A stretch of DNA of 64,000 nt from Saprospiraceae bacterium (GCA_020631105.1 JAHDHW010000001.1:65114-129113); one strand, 5' to 3'; positions 7,444 to 17,103 are shown, counted from the stretch's first letter. Notes: generated from the letters alone by a model not told the origin. Translations and numbers: made by a program.

Positions 7444-9906
7444 TTAAAATTCGCCTTCTCCGCCGCCACCGCCGTAGCCCCCGCCACCTCGTCTACCACC
7501 ACCTCTTTGCTTCTTTTGGTTGAGTCGATAACTAAGGGTAAGCATAGCCGTTCGTGCTCTCCACTGAAATTCACCTTCTCGGAAGAAATTTGGCCCTTCT
7601 GTGATAAAGGCCCTTTTACGAGAATTGAATACATCTCTCACACTAAAGGTGATTGTTCCGTTCTTTTTGAAAAGGTCTTTACTCATGGCTATATCCAGCG
7701 AAGCAATTCCTTTGGCTCGGCCCTGAGTGGTTTCACGCGGAGCGCGATAATTCCCACGAAGTTGAATATCCAAATCTTTCCAGAGTGTTTGACGAGAAGT
7801 CATCCGGGTAAACCAGGAATAGGTATCTGCCTCGAAAGAGTCTCCTAAGTTCCCTCCATCGGTTATCGATCGGAAGAAATTAAAGTTTCCACTAAGCCTC
7901 CACCATTTATAGGGTTGAATATTATAAGTAAATTCTAATCCAAAGTTATCCTGGGTACTAAGATTCTGAGGCTGAGTGATTGATGTTCCATCCGGGTTTA
8001 CAAAAGTGATTCGCTGAATTACATCCGTAGAATGGCGATAGTAAATACTCGTCGTTAAAGAAGCCTTACCCCAGTATTTAATGTGACTCAACTCGTAAGA
8101 ATCTGTATTCTCTGGACCTAAATTCGGGTTCCCACTAAAGAAGTTACGTGCATCACTAAAGGTAAAGAAAGGGTTTAAATCCCAGAATCTCGGTCTACGT
8201 AAACGACGACTATAGCTAATCTGAAAAGAGTTTTGACCCCCTGCTTCATATCCTAAGAATACACTCGGAAAAAGTCCGGCGTACATGGTATCATTCACTT
8301 CATTGGTTTGCTCCAGCTCTGTATATAAATCTGTTAATTCTCCCCGTACACCTACCTGATAAGAAAACTTCTTCACCTTATTTCCATAGATCGCATACAA
8401 GGAATGAATATTTTCATCATAGATAAAATCATTACTCAAGCCTTCTAAGGATTTCCAGTTAACGTCATCAAATTCTTCTACCAAATAATCATTCCTGATA
8501 TCTCTCAAAGAACTTCGGATTCCAGTTTCAAATTTCTGATCTCTACCTCCTAACGGTTTGACATAGTCAACTTGAATTTGAAGCTGCTGATTTCCTTCAT
8601 CATTTCGGGAGCGCTGCAAAAGATTAGCGATTCCCGTAGGGTTTAAATCTGCGTCAAAATAGGTCTCGGTAAAGTCTGAACTTTCAACTTCGGTATTATC
8701 CGAGAAACGGATATCAGTTACGAGTTCATGTCCTTTTCCTTTAAATTTCTGAGTATGTGTTACAAAATATTCGAGATTGGATTCATCTTCAAATTCGTCA
8801 TCTTTACGAACCGTTATCCCCAGCGGTGTATTATTTACCAGGTCTCGGTAGATTACTTCATTATCATTATTATCCTCTCCGAAGCGGTAAGTCATTCCGG
8901 TGGTCAAAGTACTTTTCTCGCTGAAGTAATAATCTGCTCCGAATCGGATATTATTATTTATTCCGCTACGGTTAAAGTCTCTGGTCTGATTCGACAAATA
9001 CGTCGTATCTCCATTAAAAGTAGTCAGGTCCGTAAATCCTCCACCAAAGCTGGTTCGATATTGTAAGCCGTAGTTCAGGAAGAAATTAAACTTATTCCTG
9101 CGGAAATTCATATTGATTGCCGCACCATAAGTTTCCGGAATTCCAAGTGTCAAATCAAAGGAGCCATTAATCCCTTTCTTACGGTCTTTCTTTAGAACAA
9201 TATTAATAATCCCTGCTGTTCCTTCCGCTTCATAGCGCGCTGAAGGGTTTGTAATCACTTCTACTTTTTCAATTAAATTGGCGGGGATAGCTCGTAAACC
9301 ATTGGTATTTCCATTCCCAACCAAACCGGAGGGTTTACCATCTATAAAAATACGTACTCCAGAACTTCCTCTAAGGGTAACATTCCCTTCAACATCAACC
9401 TCTACTGAAGGTACATTATCAAGAATATCTTCGGCAGACCCTCCACGGCTGGATAAATCCTTCCCTACGTTAAATACCTTTTTATCCAGGGATATTTGCA
9501 TAGTACTTTTCTCTGCTACAACCTCTACTTCATTAAGTACTGCTGCATCTGCTACTAAGGGGATAGCTCCTAAATCTATTTCCATTTTACCTCGTTCAAA
9601 AGGAATATCCATAGTCCGGGTTTCGAATCCTATAAACTCTACTTTGACAAAGGTACCAGGAGGCGTCTCCAAGTTAAAGGCTCCATCCAAATCGGTGATT
9701 CCACCACCTTTTATACTACTATCTCGTTTCGAAAAGAAAGTCAATGTTGCAAACTCCAGCGGTGAACCAACATTACCGTCGACAACCTTCCCTTTAACCA
9801 TAATCATTGGAGGTCCTCCACCTTGCCCTCGTCCGCCCCGTTGGGCTTCCGCAAGATTAGTATTCAACAACAGCGCAAAAATCAAACATGTAAATAATCT
9901 TATCAT
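7444..9906 (-). CDS. TonB-dependent receptor, outer-membrane beta-barrel family
   Basis: The product (820 residues from the chosen start) has a signal peptide ending AEAQ, a CarboxypepD_reg-like beta domain (about 30-115), a plug domain (about 125-235; VFNVGKDLSSRGGSAEDILD, VRIFIDGKPSG, IEKVEVITNPSARYEAEG) and a large OMP_b-brl_3-type barrel. This subfamily lacks a SusD partner here, so its ligand is unknown. The C-terminus ends in an arginine/glycine-rich tail (QRGGGRRGGGGYGGGGGEGE) and a final Phe, and a similar RGGRGQGGG stretch follows the signal cleavage site, which is unusual. The ATG at 9906 places the signal peptide at the N-terminus; an in-frame ATG at 9972 would add 22 residues. Confidence 0.88.
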   Translation of the reverse strand: MIRLFTCLIFALLLNTNLAEAQRGGRGQGGGPPMIMVKGKVVDGNVGSPLEFATLTFFSKRDSSIKGGGITDLDGAFNLETPPGTFVKVEFIGFETRTMDIPFERGKMEIDLGAIPLVADAAVLNEVEVVAEKSTMQISLDKKVFNVGKDLSSRGGSAEDILDNVPSVEVDVEGNVTLRGSSGVRIFIDGKPSGLVGNGNTNGLRAIPANLIEKVEVITNPSARYEAEGTAGIINIVLKKDRKKGINGSFDLTLGIPETYGAAINMNFRRNKFNFFLNYGLQYRTSFGGGFTDLTTFNGDTTYLSNQTRDFNRSGINNNIRFGADYYFSEKSTLTTGMTYRFGEDNNDNEVIYRDLVNNTPLGITVRKDDEFEDESNLEYFVTHTQKFKGKGHELVTDIRFSDNTEVESSDFTETYFDADLNPTGIANLLQRSRNDEGNQQLQIQVDYVKPLGGRDQKFETGIRSSLRDIRNDYLVEEFDDVNWKSLEGLSNDFIYDENIHSLYAIYGNKVKKFSYQVGVRGELTDLYTELEQTNEVNDTMYAGLFPSVFLGYEAGGQNSFQISYSRRLRRPRFWDLNPFFTFSDARNFFSGNPNLGPENTDSYELSHIKYWGKASLTTSIYYRHSTDVIQRITFVNPDGTSITQPQNLSTQDNFGLEFTYNIQPYKWWRLSGNFNFFRSITDGGNLGDSFEADTYSWFTRMTSRQTLWKDLDIQLRGNYRAPRETTQGRAKGIASLDIAMSKDLFKKNGTITFSVRDVFNSRKRAFITEGPNFFREGEFQWRARTAMLTLSYRLNQKKQRGGGRRGGGGYGGGGGEGEF

Positions 9907-10049
9907 TAGTTGTCTTTTGAAAATAGAATTGAATGACGTACTTCCCTTTTTGGCTATACGACTAATTAACATCGTTAGTATTTTCTGGTAATTCGTTTTA
10001 GGAAAATTAATCTCTGTAAAGAGACCTTTTGCTTGTTTAAATTGAATCT

Positions 10050-10082
10050 CAAAAATACAATCCTTAATAGCTTATCGCACAA
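10050..10082 (-). promoter_or_regulatory. Bacteroidota-type promoter for the TonB receptor
   Basis: Reading the minus strand, TTG (10080-10082) lies 22 bp before TATTTTTG (10050-10057), matching the TTG / TAnnTTTG pattern of the Bacteroidota primary sigma factor. It would give a leader of about 140 nt to the ATG at 9906. Confidence 0.55.
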
Positions 10083-10127
10083 ATAATCAATGAACGACCA
10101 AAATTCTCCTGCGAACGTAATATTCAT

Positions 10128-10135
10128 TACTTTTG
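10128..10135 (+). promoter_or_regulatory. Candidate -7 element for exodeoxyribonuclease III
   Basis: TACTTTTG matches TAnnTTTG and is followed by C, 78 bp before the ATG at 10213. No TTG is present at the expected -33 position. The rest of the 306-bp gap 9907-10212 holds the divergent receptor promoter and an imperfect hairpin (GATGA...ATCCTG / CAGGAT...TCATC, about 10142-10180) in the leader. Confidence 0.45.
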
Positions 10136-10212
10136 CCATCATGATGAAATCCTGGAATACAACAGGATTCGCTCATCAAAGTTTTATAGAATACGTCTAA
10201 ATTATCAGCTAC

Positions 10213-10980
10213 ATGATCAGTATTGTCTCATATAATGTCAATGGAATTCGTGCCGCAACGAAGAAAGGGTTTCTCGATTTTATCAAAAAAAATGATCTCG
10301 ATATCGTTTGTGTCCAGGAAACCAAAGCGATGAAAGAGCAAGGCCCCATTGAAGAATTAGACGCAATGGGTTATCATCATCATTGGCACTCAGCGGAGAA
10401 AAAAGGGTACAGTGGCGTGGCTACCTTTTCAAAAAAAGCTCCCGACCTTGTCGTAGCAGGCTGTGGTATAGAAAAATATGACCGTGAGGGACGAATCATT
10501 CGTACAGACTTTGGAGACTGGACGCTCTTGAATTGTTACTTCCCAAGTGGAACCAGTGGAGATGAACGGCAAGCCTTCAAGTATGATTTTTTAGATGACT
10601 TCACTGCATGGATCAATGAGCTCCGCAAAGAAAGACCGAAGCTTATTATTGTAGGAGATTATAATATTGCCCATACCGAAATGGACATTCACAACCCCAA
10701 AGGGAATAAAAATAACTCAGGATTCTTACCAGAGGAAAGGGAGTGGATGACTAAATGGTTTGACAACGGATTTACGGATGCTTTCCGCTTCCTCAATCCT
10801 GAAAAGGTAGAATATAGCTGGTGGAGCTATCGGGCAAATGCCAGAGCGAACAATAAAGGCTGGAGAATCGACTACCAGTCTGTCAGTGACAATTTAAAAG
10901 ACAAACTCGTTGAATCTTATCATTTTACCGAAGACAAGCACTCTGATCACTGTGGCTTACTCTTAAAACTAAAACTTTAA
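10213..10980 (+). CDS. xth: Exodeoxyribonuclease III
   Basis: The 255-residue enzyme shows the full exonuclease III/AP-endonuclease signature: SYNVNGIRAA with the catalytic Asn, CVQETKA with the metal-binding Glu, GDYNIAHTEMDIHNPK with the Asp/Asn pair, DAFRFLNP, WWSYR, and the C-terminal catalytic SDHCGLLL. It repairs abasic sites and trims 3' blocked ends. The length matches the bacterial ExoA/Xth family. It stands alone behind its own probable promoter. Confidence 0.95.
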   Translation: MISIVSYNVNGIRAATKKGFLDFIKKNDLDIVCVQETKAMKEQGPIEELDAMGYHHHWHSAEKKGYSGVATFSKKAPDLVVAGCGIEKYDREGRIIRTDFGDWTLLNCYFPSGTSGDERQAFKYDFLDDFTAWINELRKERPKLIIVGDYNIAHTEMDIHNPKGNKNNSGFLPEEREWMTKWFDNGFTDAFRFLNPEKVEYSWWSYRANARANNKGWRIDYQSVSDNLKDKLVESYHFTEDKHSDHCGLLLKLKL

Positions 10981-11072
10981 TATAATTGAGCTTTTCAGCT
11001 CTGACATGATAACAACACTCGAGTAAAGTTTTAGCTTTTTTGCCGCTGCAATTTATTAAAAGATAAAATAGG

Positions 11073-11080
11073 TATTTTTG
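11073..11080 (+). promoter_or_regulatory. Candidate -7 element for the first flippase gene
   Basis: TATTTTTG followed by C fits TAnnTTTG, 45 bp before the ATG at 11125. No well-spaced TTG is seen upstream. Confidence 0.4.
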
Positions 11081-11124
11081 CAGGGCAATACGAAATACAT
11101 AAAGGTATTTTGACGCGGGTGATA

Positions 11125-12567
11125 ATGAATCGAGAATTTCTCATCAACATCTTATTTTTGGTTTCGATCAATCTTCTGATCAAGCCTTTTTTCATTTTTG
11201 GAATAGATCGGACTGTTCAAAATACGGTAGGTACGGATACCTATGGTATGTATTTCACCCTTTTGAATCTTACTTACCTTTTGCAGATTTTTAATGATTT
11301 TGGAATTCATAGTTTCAACAATCGAAATATCGCCCGCCATGGTCAACTATTAGAAAAATATCTCCCAAACGTACTAGTCCTAAAGTGCTTTTTGAGTTTT
11401 GTATTCATTGGGCTTGTCTTTTTTGTTGCTATGATTAATGGGTATCAGGAATGGTATCACCTTCTTTTCTTTATAACGATTAATCAATTACTGATTTCAT
11501 TGATCATGTATCTCCGATCCAATGTTTCTGGCCTGGCAATGTATCGAACCGATAGCATCCTTTCGGCGATGGATAAATTACTCATGGTTATATTTTGTGG
11601 AATATTACTCTGGTGTCCTCCGTTCGCTGACCAATTTACCATAGAGTACTTTGCCTATGGCCAAACGCTGGCACTCGTCATTACTTCCATAGTCGCCTTT
11701 AGTATTGTCTACCGACGAATCAACAAGCTCCGTTTTCGGTTTAACCCCGCATTCTTAATGCTTATCCTCCGGGAGAGTTACCCTTATGCTTTGGTTGTTT
11801 TCCTGATGATGATTTACACAAGGATTGATGCCATAATGATCGAGCAATTGCTTCCTGACGGGGCTTTTCAGGCAGGAGTATATGCTTCCGCATTCCGTTT
11901 GCTCGATGCTGGCAATATGGTCGGTTTCCTTTTTGCCGGTTTATTACTACCGATGTTTGCACGAATGATAAAAGCAGGTAAAGCAATTAAGCAATTGCTT
12001 CGGTTTAGCGTGCTCTTCATCTGGGGCGGAGCGATCAGTGTAGCAGTTGCCACCATATTTTATAGCACACCAATTATGGAGTTGCTCTATACAGAAGCTA
12101 CTCCTTATTGGGGATTAATTTTACAATATTTAATGATCAGCTTCATTGCCATCAGTGGTATTCATATCTTCGGTACGCTTATGACAGCGGAGGGAGCATT
12201 AATGAAGCTCAATTTGATTTTTTTTATAGGTGTTATTTTAAATGTTTTACTCAATTTCATTTTAATACCTTCGTTGAATGCAGAGGGAGCTGCTCTGGCT
12301 ACCGTAATAACGCAATCTTTTGTGTTATTGGCGGAAATCAGATTAGTGCTCCGAACCTTTGAATTGAAAATTGATTACCGGGGGATAGCGCAGGTCGCTT
12401 TCTATGCCGTAAGCTTTACGATCCTTAGTATTTTAATCCAACGATACTCTTCGCTGGATTGGATTATTAACTATCTGGGTACGATCATGCTAGGGCTACT
12501 TCTGGCCGTAGGATTTCGCCTAATAGATCTAAGAGGGTTACGACAATTGAATTGGGAAAAAGGATAA
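11125..12567 (+). CDS. Wzx-like polysaccharide flippase (MOP superfamily)
   Basis: This 480-residue integral membrane protein has about 12-14 hydrophobic segments and the Polysacc_synt pattern: an N-terminal block (FGIDRTVQNTVGTDTYGMYF, FNDFGIHSFNNRNIA) typical of lipid-linked-oligosaccharide translocases, and the later YTRIDAIMIEQLLPD motif. It would flip undecaprenyl-linked repeat units across the inner membrane. I chose ATG 11125 over an upstream in-frame TTG at 11110. It precedes the Wzz- and Wzy-like genes, but no glycosyltransferase is nearby, so its substrate must be made elsewhere. Confidence 0.87.
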   Translation: MNREFLINILFLVSINLLIKPFFIFGIDRTVQNTVGTDTYGMYFTLLNLTYLLQIFNDFGIHSFNNRNIARHGQLLEKYLPNVLVLKCFLSFVFIGLVFFVAMINGYQEWYHLLFFITINQLLISLIMYLRSNVSGLAMYRTDSILSAMDKLLMVIFCGILLWCPPFADQFTIEYFAYGQTLALVITSIVAFSIVYRRINKLRFRFNPAFLMLILRESYPYALVVFLMMIYTRIDAIMIEQLLPDGAFQAGVYASAFRLLDAGNMVGFLFAGLLLPMFARMIKAGKAIKQLLRFSVLFIWGGAISVAVATIFYSTPIMELLYTEATPYWGLILQYLMISFIAISGIHIFGTLMTAEGALMKLNLIFFIGVILNVLLNFILIPSLNAEGAALATVITQSFVLLAEIRLVLRTFELKIDYRGIAQVAFYAVSFTILSILIQRYSSLDWIINYLGTIMLGLLLAVGFRLIDLRGLRQLNWEKG

Positions 12568-12649
12568 AACCTTGGCCGAAGACCATTCGCTAATATACAG
12601 ATCTGAATAGCTCATTCAAATAAATGTGGCTAATCCTCTCTCGTATAAT

Positions 12650-12678
12650 TTGCCTTAGAAGGGAATTTCTTAATTTTG
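12650..12678 (+). promoter_or_regulatory. Bacteroidota-type promoter for the Wzz/Wzy pair
   Basis: TTG (12650-12652), 18 bp, then TAATTTTG (12671-12678) followed by C: a full match to TTG / TAnnTTTG. The -7 element contains the TTG at 12676 that an ORF caller would use as a start, so translation must begin at the ATG at 12697. Confidence 0.65.
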
Positions 12679-12696
12679 CGCGAAAATTCGTTTTAC

Positions 12697-13800
12697 ATGG
12701 AGCATAAAGACAATTTGCTGAGTGTATTGAGCACACTTTTTAGATGGAAGAAGCAACTATTATATGTTTGCTTAATTACCGGAGTAGGAGCTGTAGCCAT
12801 TACACTTTTAATGGACAATTGGTTTGAATCATCTACCATCTTCTACGCGGCCAGTCCAGACCAGGCTTTACCTAAGCCTGTCGGAGTTGAAGATACCGAC
12901 CGAAAATACTACGGAGAACCAGAAGATGTTGATCGTATTCTAACAATCTGTGAATCCGGAGCTGTTGCTAATTTTATTATCGACAAGTATAACCTTTACG
13001 AGCACTACGATATTGACACCACACATAAGTTGGCAGCTTTTAACGTCATGAAAGCTTTTCGTGGGCATTATGATGTAAAGAAAACCGAGTTTGGTGCCAT
13101 TGAGTTATCTATGGAAGATAAAGATCCCGTGATGGCTGCCAATATGGTCAACGATGCGAGAGAGAAAGTGGTTAATATTGCTCAAAGCATCATCAAAGGC
13201 AATCAGAAACTGGAGATGCAGACAATGACTTCAACCATTGATGAGAAGAATAGATACCTCATTGAAGTTGGAGATAGCATCCAAAATGTACGAGTGAAGT
13301 ATGGTGTTTATAATACCATTACACAAAGTGAAGGTTTATCCCAGCAAATCTCTAAAGCAGAAGGACTCTTAGCAAGAGAACGTGCCCGGCGAGATATTTT
13401 GTCCAAAAAGCGTTTTTCTGGAGTTGGTGACACTCTTGCAATGATTGATGCGGTTATCCGTGGGACAGAAGAGCAAATCACCCGACTCAATCAAATCCTT
13501 GACACCTTTAACAAGGGAGTTGCTAAAGTTGAACTACTGGACAAAATGCACGAAGAAGCGAGTGAGCAATTGAGCTTGGATCAGGAACGACTCAAACAAT
13601 TGGAAGCCATCAATAATTCTTATATCAATACGATATTTTTGGTAGAAGCCGGAGAGATTCCTTTACGAAAATCCCGACCTAAGCGTTCAATCATTTGTCT
13701 GGCAGCAGTATTCATAGCCTTCATCCTAAGTGTGATTGCCATATTATTGCTAGACACCTACAAGGACGTTAACTGGCGAGAAATCTATAATGGCCGATAA
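12697..13800 (+). CDS. Wzz-like chain-length determinant protein
   Basis: The protein (367 residues from ATG 12697) has the Wzz layout: a transmembrane segment near residues 27-46 (LLYVCLITGVGAVAITLLM), a periplasmic region with long coiled-coil helices (about 150-310), and a second transmembrane segment near the C-terminus (about 332-352) preceded by the Pro-containing EIPLRKSRPKRS. No kinase domain follows. Such proteins set polymer length with Wzy and Wzx. Its stop overlaps the Wzy-like gene by 11 bp, showing tight coupling. Confidence 0.85.
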   Translation: MEHKDNLLSVLSTLFRWKKQLLYVCLITGVGAVAITLLMDNWFESSTIFYAASPDQALPKPVGVEDTDRKYYGEPEDVDRILTICESGAVANFIIDKYNLYEHYDIDTTHKLAAFNVMKAFRGHYDVKKTEFGAIELSMEDKDPVMAANMVNDAREKVVNIAQSIIKGNQKLEMQTMTSTIDEKNRYLIEVGDSIQNVRVKYGVYNTITQSEGLSQQISKAEGLLARERARRDILSKKRFSGVGDTLAMIDAVIRGTEEQITRLNQILDTFNKGVAKVELLDKMHEEASEQLSLDQERLKQLEAINNSYINTIFLVEAGEIPLRKSRPKRSIICLAAVFIAFILSVIAILLLDTYKDVNWREIYNGR

Positions 13801-15262
13801 GCTATCAAGCATATCACCTTCTATTCCGGAGCAAAGCCAATTACTCTTTCGCTGGTTTGCGGGAATTACCTTAGTTAGCATTCTGGGAGGCGTTGCCCTG
13901 GATGCGCTATATCTGGCTGCACTACCTGCAGGACTCTTACTAGCCTATGTTACGATTGTAGATTTTCGAAAGGTCTATTTACTCTTATTGGCTTGTATTC
14001 CTTTTTCTATTGAGTTTGCGTTTCCAGGTGGCTTAGCTACTGATCTACCTACAGAGCCCTTAATGATCGGTCTTATGGGGGTATACTTTCTCTATGTCTT
14101 ACGACATGGAAAAGACCTGAACAGTAACTTCATTCGACACCCTTTGACCGTGCTTATACTCCTACATTTACTCTGGGTTTTTGCGACGACAATCACTTCA
14201 AGTTTACTTTATGTTTCCGTAAAATTCTCCTTAGCAAAACTATGGTACATCGTTGTCTTTTTCTTTATGACAGGTAGCATTATCAAAACGGAGAAGAATT
14301 GGAAAACCGCGTTCTGGGTTGTGCTCATTCCACTTGTGACTACTGTCCTGATCGTAACCGGACGACATGCTACTCATGGATTTTCTTTTGACACCGTAGC
14401 CGAAACACTTGGCCCCTTCTATCGCAACCATGTAAATTACGCTGCCCTCCTGGCACTCTTTATTCCATTCGTTTGGTTTGCCCGACAGTGGTATCCAAAA
14501 GGTCATCGCTTACGCTGGTTGATCAACGGAATCATCCTACTTTTATTAATAGCTATTCAACTCTCTTATACCCGAACCGCCTATGTCACCCTGGTAATGG
14601 CCGTAGGTGCTTTCTTCGTGATTCATTTCAGATTAGTCAAACTCACGCTATTTGCTGCAACGATTGCAGCAGTCCTTGGCTTTGCTTATATGTATCAGAA
14701 TAACACCTACATGGAGTATGCTCCCGACTTTGAACATACGGTAGTTCATCAACAATTTGACAACCTGGTTGAAGCCACCGTTGCCGGAGAAGACATCTCG
14801 ACCATGGAACGTTTTTACCGTTGGATCGGAGGCTTTAGAATGATTAAAGAAAGACCAATGACAGGATATGGGCCAGGGAATTTCTACAACTTTTACAAAC
14901 CTTACACGCTCAATACCTGGCGTACCTACGTTAGCGATAATCCGGAACAATCCAGTATCCATAGTTATTATCTGCTGATGATGGTGGAGCAAGGGTTTCC
15001 TGGCATGATCATCTTTATCATTCTCACTTATTATGCTTTAATAAGGGGAGAGCGCGTGTATCATCAATCGCCAAATCAAACTCGTAAAGATCTTGTAATG
15101 GCTGCGATGTTATCCCTTATTGTCATTGATGCCTTCCTTTTAATCAATGATATGATCGAAACGGATAAGATGGGGACGTTTTACTTTATCAATCTGGCCT
15201 TAATTGTAAATATGGATTTACTGAACAAGAAAACTCTCCAAGCAAAAGAGCCTGCTGCTTAA
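13790..15262 (+). CDS. O-antigen ligase/polymerase (Wzy_C family)
   Basis: This 490-residue membrane protein has about 11-12 hydrophobic segments and the large periplasmic loop of Wzy/WaaL proteins, with RFYRWIGGFRMIKERPMTGYG-type residues followed by NFYNFYKPY and the conserved SSIHSYYLLMMVEQGFPG motif. It would polymerise repeat units or ligate the chain; sequence alone does not separate the two. The ATG lies inside the end of the Wzz-like gene. With the flippase and Wzz it forms a compact assembly set. Confidence 0.87.
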   Translation: MADKLSSISPSIPEQSQLLFRWFAGITLVSILGGVALDALYLAALPAGLLLAYVTIVDFRKVYLLLLACIPFSIEFAFPGGLATDLPTEPLMIGLMGVYFLYVLRHGKDLNSNFIRHPLTVLILLHLLWVFATTITSSLLYVSVKFSLAKLWYIVVFFFMTGSIIKTEKNWKTAFWVVLIPLVTTVLIVTGRHATHGFSFDTVAETLGPFYRNHVNYAALLALFIPFVWFARQWYPKGHRLRWLINGIILLLLIAIQLSYTRTAYVTLVMAVGAFFVIHFRLVKLTLFAATIAAVLGFAYMYQNNTYMEYAPDFEHTVVHQQFDNLVEATVAGEDISTMERFYRWIGGFRMIKERPMTGYGPGNFYNFYKPYTLNTWRTYVSDNPEQSSIHSYYLLMMVEQGFPGMIIFIILTYYALIRGERVYHQSPNQTRKDLVMAAMLSLIVIDAFLLINDMIETDKMGTFYFINLALIVNMDLLNKKTLQAKEPAA

Positions 15263-15407
15263 TCCTACTTCATTTTAAGTATAAATTAGAGTAACCAAAA
15301 GCCTGCGTACAACGGGAAAAAACTGTTATCATTCTGAATTAGCTGATCAACAGAAGGCTCAACTCTTAATTTTTTATTACTTTCATTGGTATAAGAACTT
15401 CAAATCC

Positions 15408-17051
15408 ATGAAAAGTAAAATTCTTTCTCCCTTAGCTATTCTTTTATTTTTTGGGCAATTTGCTTTTAGTCAAAATGCTGAGCAAACCACCCGAAAAGTT
15501 CTCAGAGGTACTTTACCTACTAACCAGTACACCCCATCAGAAAAGTATGGCGATGGTTATTTTGAAATCAATACTATACTAGAAGTTCCTTTCTTAGGCG
15601 AAGGTCCATTTACTGCTTTTTCCTTGGATTGGGCACAAGCTGGAAATAGTAACCAAGTCCATGCGCTCGAGTATTCTTCTGAAGAGACCTGGTATACGTT
15701 ACCACTCAACCATCATATTGAAAATCCTTCGGATGCCCAAAAAAGCGAACTGGCTTACCTAACTGCCGGAACAAAAACTTTAAGCCTTAAAATTATCACT
15801 ACCAGTACTAGTGAGCTAAACTTTGTTGCCCACTTTTTTAATCCTGACCATACCTCCAGTACCTCTGCGGCCAATACGCCAACCCAACGATCACTTATCT
15901 GTCCTTGTCCAGAACCTGACTTCCAGGATCGGGGAGAATGGTGTCCTAATGGTAATTGTCCTCCGAATCCTTCTCCTAGCATGACTAGTGTAAAGTTTTT
16001 GATTGTACACCATTCCGCCGGCTCTAACCAATCCAGTGACTGGTCCGCTGTGGTAAGAAGTATCTGGGATTACCATGTTAACACTCTCGGATGGAGTGAT
16101 GTCGGATATAATTGGCTGGTTGATCCAGCAGGCAATCTTTACGAAGGCCGGGGACAAGGAGTATTAGGTGCGCATTTCTGTGGTACCAACTCACAAACGA
16201 TGGGCGTCTGCATGATCGGCACTTACACTAATGTTGAGCCACAGGATACGGCCGTTCAGACCCTAACAAAAATGCTTGCCTGGAACAGCTGCGAAGAAAA
16301 TATAGACCCGCTGGGCTCCGGTAATCACAGCAGTTCAGGATTAACATTAGATCGAATTTCGGGGCATCGTGATGGCTGTGCTACGGAGTGTCCGGGAGAA
16401 GCCTTTTACCCTACGCTTACAGATGTTCGCCAGGCGGTAGCAGATTATATTGAAGAGCAGTGCACACCTTTAGTTGTTGATATGTTAGTGGATACCATTT
16501 TTACAAACGTTGATCCGATAATTGCAGGAGAGGAAATGCTCCTACGTTGTCGAATCACGAACAATAGCAACATTGAAATCGAAAACATTCAGGTACAATA
16601 CCAAATTGATGGGACAACGCTCTACACAGATGTGGTACAGGACCTTAATAGCGGCTCGAGTATAAACTTAACCGAAGCACATACTTTCCCGATGGCAGGA
16701 GATTACGAATACTGTATTAAGATTGATGCAATTGACGGAGAGACGGAGCTGGGCAATAATGAATATTGTGGTACACTCCCGGTAGAGATAAACACCTCCA
16801 TTCAAGAACTTGCTGCGGCGCAAATGTCCATTTTTCCTAATCCTTCAACTGGTGATCTATTCTTGCAAAACCCGAACTCAAAATCCGGGCAAATACAGAT
16901 TTTCAATACTTTGGGTCAAAGTGTATTGGATACAAATTTAAGTGGACTAGCTACCCAAGCGATTAACCTTAATCAACAGGCAAAAGGCGTTTACATTTTA
17001 CGTGTGGTCATTGATGGAAAAGCGTTTTTTGAAAAGGTACTTTTAGAATAA
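15408..17051 (+). CDS. Secreted N-acetylmuramoyl-L-alanine amidase (PGRP/Amidase_2) with T9SS sorting domain
   Basis: The 547-residue product has a signal peptide (residues 1-21, FAFSQ), an N-terminal beta-rich region, a Cys/Pro-rich linker (CPCPEPDF, CPNGNCPPNP), an Amidase_2/PGRP domain (about 190-350), a CARDB-like beta domain (about 355-460) and a T9SS sorting domain (about 470-547, MSIFPNPSTGDL). The zinc ligands are all present: His in VHHSAG, His in SGHRDG and Cys in ECPG, with Tyr in GYNWLVD, so it should cleave peptidoglycan stem peptides. Surface or extracellular location suggests action on other bacteria or on released peptidoglycan rather than on its own wall. The upstream gap holds only a weak imperfect stem. 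Confidence 0.85.
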   Translation: MKSKILSPLAILLFFGQFAFSQNAEQTTRKVLRGTLPTNQYTPSEKYGDGYFEINTILEVPFLGEGPFTAFSLDWAQAGNSNQVHALEYSSEETWYTLPLNHHIENPSDAQKSELAYLTAGTKTLSLKIITTSTSELNFVAHFFNPDHTSSTSAANTPTQRSLICPCPEPDFQDRGEWCPNGNCPPNPSPSMTSVKFLIVHHSAGSNQSSDWSAVVRSIWDYHVNTLGWSDVGYNWLVDPAGNLYEGRGQGVLGAHFCGTNSQTMGVCMIGTYTNVEPQDTAVQTLTKMLAWNSCEENIDPLGSGNHSSSGLTLDRISGHRDGCATECPGEAFYPTLTDVRQAVADYIEEQCTPLVVDMLVDTIFTNVDPIIAGEEMLLRCRITNNSNIEIENIQVQYQIDGTTLYTDVVQDLNSGSSINLTEAHTFPMAGDYEYCIKIDAIDGETELGNNEYCGTLPVEINTSIQELAAAQMSIFPNPSTGDLFLQNPNSKSGQIQIFNTLGQSVLDTNLSGLATQAINLNQQAKGVYILRVVIDGKAFFEKVLLE

Positions 17052-17103
17052 AAGTGCAGGCTAGCACTGAAGGAAGTATTCAATACTAACCTGCTGATAT
17101 ATA

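Noticed and set aside
7368-7634. 88-codon minus-strand frame over the end of the TonB-receptor gene
   Set aside because: It lies in another frame of a clear gene and runs through the terminator stem.
15284-15371. Imperfect long-range inverted repeat between the Wzy-like gene and the amidase gene (AATTAGAGT...AGCCT with AGGCT...ACTCTTAATT)
   Set aside because: About 50-nt loop, a bulge and short arms; it ends in T-rich sequence but is too weak to call a terminator.
17052-17103. AGTGC-AGGCTA-GCACT hairpin between the amidase and the MDR gene
   Set aside because: Only 5 bp and no T run; insufficient for a terminator.
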